From a bacterium (GTDB taxonomy: Bacteria; Desulfobacterota; DSWW01), in NCBI GenBank assembly GCA_028277985.1, contig JANQFG010000007.1, positions 1 through 64,000 of the forward strand: a stretch of DNA of 64,000 bases, in the 5' to 3' direction. The stretch's first letter is position 1, and each line of letters opens with the position of its first letter. The notes below the pieces were generated by a model, which saw only the letters and a list, made by a program, of their open reading frames with translations, was not told where the DNA came from and searched no databases. Positions 62,118-64,000 of this stretch are shown one piece after another. The position numbers and the translations under genes were made by a program.

Positions 62118-62615
62118 CTATCTCGGGTTCATGGCCAGGTAGTCCTTGACAAACACCCCCACCAGATCGCCGACGACCTGACGGATCCGTCTCAGGTCGT
62201 GGGACCGCGTCATGCCGAACGTCCCCCGCTCCCACGTCTGCACCGTGGTGCGGACGCCGCTGCAATCGAGCAACGCGTCCTGAAACAGGGCAACAGATAC
62301 GGAATAGACGTGAGATCCCAACTTCGTCTTGACCGTTCCGACGCTCACGTAAAGCCATGGGGCCCCGGGGGTTTGAAGCCTCTCCTGTCTTGCAAGGACG
62401 TCGATGCCTGCCCCGATAAGCGTCCTCAACACATCCCCCTCGAGGAGGTTCTTGTTCAAGCCGTCCCGCACGGCATCCGGGTTGAGATCGCCGATCACGA
62501 TCTGAACGCCCTCTATGCCGCGCAGGGTCTGCCAGTTTCTCGCCGCAATCGTCTCCCCGGCACACGTGAAGACACACAGGGTGACAACAACAGAGAACCA
62601 TATCGTGCGATTCAT
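62118..62615 (-). CDS. Exported protein of unknown function
   Basis: 165 residues with a signal peptide (WFSVVVTLCVFTCAGETIAA) and a compact alpha-beta mature domain including VRTTVQTWERGTFGM. No family recognised. It is divergent from the short gene at 62840. Confidence 0.65.
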   Translation of the reverse strand: MNRTIWFSVVVTLCVFTCAGETIAARNWQTLRGIEGVQIVIGDLNPDAVRDGLNKNLLEGDVLRTLIGAGIDVLARQERLQTPGAPWLYVSVGTVKTKLGSHVYSVSVALFQDALLDCSGVRTTVQTWERGTFGMTRSHDLRRIRQVVGDLVGVFVKDYLAMNPR

Positions 62616-62711
62616 GTTCCCCCCTCTCGGAATCTTCGAACGTCGACACCTGTTTCATAATCCAATTCAGGCTGCGGGCGCAAGCGTCTTTGTCTCAGAG
62701 GATCAACAGGA

Positions 62712-62740
62712 TTGACACGAAACAGGCCCCCGGGGACAAT
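62712..62740 (+). promoter_or_regulatory. Predicted promoter upstream of the small gene and Tes-like enzyme
   Basis: TTGACA (62712-62717) and GACAAT (62735-62740) with 17-base spacing. This fits the +strand pair 62840-64000. Confidence 0.5.
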
Positions 62741-62839
62741 GGTAGCCCCCGTAGGCAAGCAGCGTAGGCCAGAACTCCGGTTCGTGCCGGCACCCTTGGC
62801 CCACCCGGAAGAAAACCGATATCGAACCAGGGATTCCCC

Positions 62840-63106
62840 ATGAGAACGATGCCGATGAAGCCCCTGAAGAAGGTGAGGGTGGACCAGGAGGACCAGACCC
62901 GCTACACCATCACCGTGCTTTCTCCGCTAAGGGATCAGGCCGACTTCGAGGAGATCATCCGGGAAGATGTGCGCGCCGCCCTCGGGCCCTTCGACGTCTT
63001 TGTGAACGCGGACTGGGAAACCCGAAGTTTTACGCTGGTCACGCAAGATTTCTACACTTTCAAGCACAAACTCATCTATCGAAGATACCTTGTCAGGGAC
63101 GAATAG
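62840..63106 (+). CDS. Small cytoplasmic protein of unknown function
   Basis: An 88-residue alpha/beta protein (TRYTITVLSPLRDQADFEEI, FDVFVNADWETRSFTL) directly upstream (27 bases) of the Tes-like radical SAM gene. Function unknown. Confidence 0.6.
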   Translation: MRTMPMKPLKKVRVDQEDQTRYTITVLSPLRDQADFEEIIREDVRAALGPFDVFVNADWETRSFTLVTQDFYTFKHKLIYRRYLVRDE

Positions 63107-63132
63107 GGCAGGGAGAGCCGGATCACGGGCGG

Positions 63133-64000
63133 ATGGTGAACGAACGGAAAAGAGAAATCGAGACCTCGAGTCTCTGTCCCGAATGCCTCGCAAAGGTGCC
63201 CGCGGTGATCCGCGAGGCATCGTCAGGCGCGATCATGGAGAAACAGTGCCCGGATCACGGCTCATTCCGTGCCGTGGTCTCGAGCGACCTGGACACATAC
63301 CTCAAGCTCGTTCAATCGGCGAGGAAGGTCACAAAGCCCGAGCGTTACGGTGCCCGCACGGACGAGGGATGCCCGGATGATTGCGGTCTGTGTCCCTCCC
63401 ACGAGCAGCACACATGCCTCGCTATCCTGGAGGTCACCTCCCGGTGCGATCTGGGTTGTCCGGTTTGCCTGGCCTCCTCCGTGCCGGAAGGATACGATAT
63501 CGATGCCCTCGCAGCAGAGGCTGCCCTCGGGACGCTGATCCGGAATGAAGGCCGGCCGCCTCCCCTTCAGTTGAGTGGTGGTGAGCCTTCTTTGCACGAA
63601 GATCTCCTGACGATCATCGAGAAGGCCGCCTCTCTGGGTTACGGGAAGATCGAGATCGACACAAACGGAACAAGGCTCGCCCGCGACCCTTCCTTTGCAG
63701 AGCAACTCCGGGAGGCGGGGCTTGCGCAGGTCTACCTTCAGATGGACGGCCTGGAGCCCGGCATTTCCGAGTCCATCCGTGGAGCGGATCTCACAGAGAC
63801 GAAACACCGGGCCATCGAGAACTGCAAGCGGGCAGGGTTGCAGGTGGCGCTGTCCGTGACGGTTGTTCCAGGGGTGAACGATCATTGCCTTTGGGAGATG
63901 ATCCGGTTTGGAATGGACCAGGGGCTGACGGGGATCAATTTCCAGTCGGTCACCCTCAGCGGCCGCTATCCGCAACCCCTCTCCCAGGGCGCGGAGCGAT
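63133..64000 (+). CDS. Tes/MJ0619-type radical SAM enzyme, N-terminal part (cut by window edge)
   Basis: The frame from ATG 63133 runs off the window. SLCPECLAKVP (Cys15, Cys18) and GCPDDCGLCPSHEQHTCL are the extra-cluster cysteines of the family, and SRCDLGCPVC (Cys105, Cys109, Cys112) is the radical SAM CxxxCxxC motif, followed by LQLSGGEPSL. The family includes tetraether lipid synthase (Tes) and MJ0619-type methylases. Bacterial homologues may build membrane-spanning or methylated lipids; the exact activity is not assigned. Confidence 0.85.
   Translation, partial: MVNERKREIETSSLCPECLAKVPAVIREASSGAIMEKQCPDHGSFRAVVSSDLDTYLKLVQSARKVTKPERYGARTDEGCPDDCGLCPSHEQHTCLAILEVTSRCDLGCPVCLASSVPEGYDIDALAAEAALGTLIRNEGRPPPLQLSGGEPSLHEDLLTIIEKAASLGYGKIEIDTNGTRLARDPSFAEQLREAGLAQVYLQMDGLEPGISESIRGADLTETKHRAIENCKRAGLQVALSVTVVPGVNDHCLWEMIRFGMDQGLTGINFQSVTLSGRYPQPLSQGAER

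Noticed and set aside
1-64000. CRISPR arrays, rRNA, tRNA, prophage or intact insertion sequences
   Set aside because: No regularly spaced direct repeats, no RNA gene folds and no transposase or integrase motifs were seen on either strand.

Overview
The window looks like chromosomal DNA of a Gram-negative, largely anaerobic, GC-rich bacterium, most likely a Desulfobacterota (deltaproteobacterial) lineage. LpxH, Lgt, a TolC-like protein and an HlyD-like protein imply an outer membrane. A 2-oxoacid:ferredoxin oxidoreductase, an oxygen-sensitive glycyl radical enzyme, a double-cluster ferredoxin protein, an ADP-forming acyl-CoA synthetase subunit and several radical SAM proteins imply anaerobic metabolism. 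The lineage is inferred from gene content only; there is no rRNA. I saw no rRNA, tRNA, CRISPR array, prophage or intact transposase.

Layout. 1-3448: a glycogen branching enzyme (cut by the left edge) and a two-gene KorAB-type oxidoreductase, all on the minus strand. 3663-8376: a small membrane protein, then a FadR/GntR regulator with a clear promoter and operator, overlapping by 4 nt a glycyl radical enzyme with no activase beside it, then a flavin-reductase-like split-barrel protein. 8540-14091: a DUF255 thioredoxin-fold lipoprotein, a methyltransferase, an SRPBCC-like protein and two tandem paralogous secreted proteins. 14333-21179: an apparent operon of HlyD-like adaptor, TolC-like protein, VTC-domain protein, CotH-kinase lipoprotein and DUF4956 membrane protein. 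21406-27338: a methyltransferase, then a three-part fusion (radical SAM, ArsM-like methyltransferase with all four expected cysteines, DUF5714-like tail), then a fused pair of glycosyltransferase domains of the type found in arsenosugar loci.

27847-35230: ene-reductase and SDR pair, an acyl-CoA dehydrogenase behind a palindromic operator, a TetR regulator, a ferredoxin protein and an ACD alpha-type protein. 35353-49752: housekeeping and small membrane genes, GH57 enzyme, GST, AEC transporter, dihydrolipoyl-dehydrogenase-like flavoprotein, cold-shock protein with a terminator in its leader, PilZ protein, B12-linked activation-domain protein, HTH/AT-hook protein, PLP deaminase-like enzyme, PepP, LpxH and an EamA transporter. 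49912-64000: D-aminoacylase-like lipoprotein, acyl-CoA ligase, SBBP-repeat protein, SHMT-like enzyme, Lgt, lipase-foldase-like protein, a cysteine-rich protein with a sorting-type tail, and at the right edge a Tes/MJ0619-type radical SAM enzyme.

Four non-coding inverted-repeat elements lie between genes. Two (12057-12322 and 21205-21373) share a GGTCGGACC terminal inverted repeat. Two others (31121-31346 and 36244-36346) share a conserved core but have unrelated, almost perfectly self-complementary arms. The most interesting items are the arsenic-type fusion locus, the VTC/CotH/DUF4956/export operon, the foldback element family, and the cspA leader attenuator.
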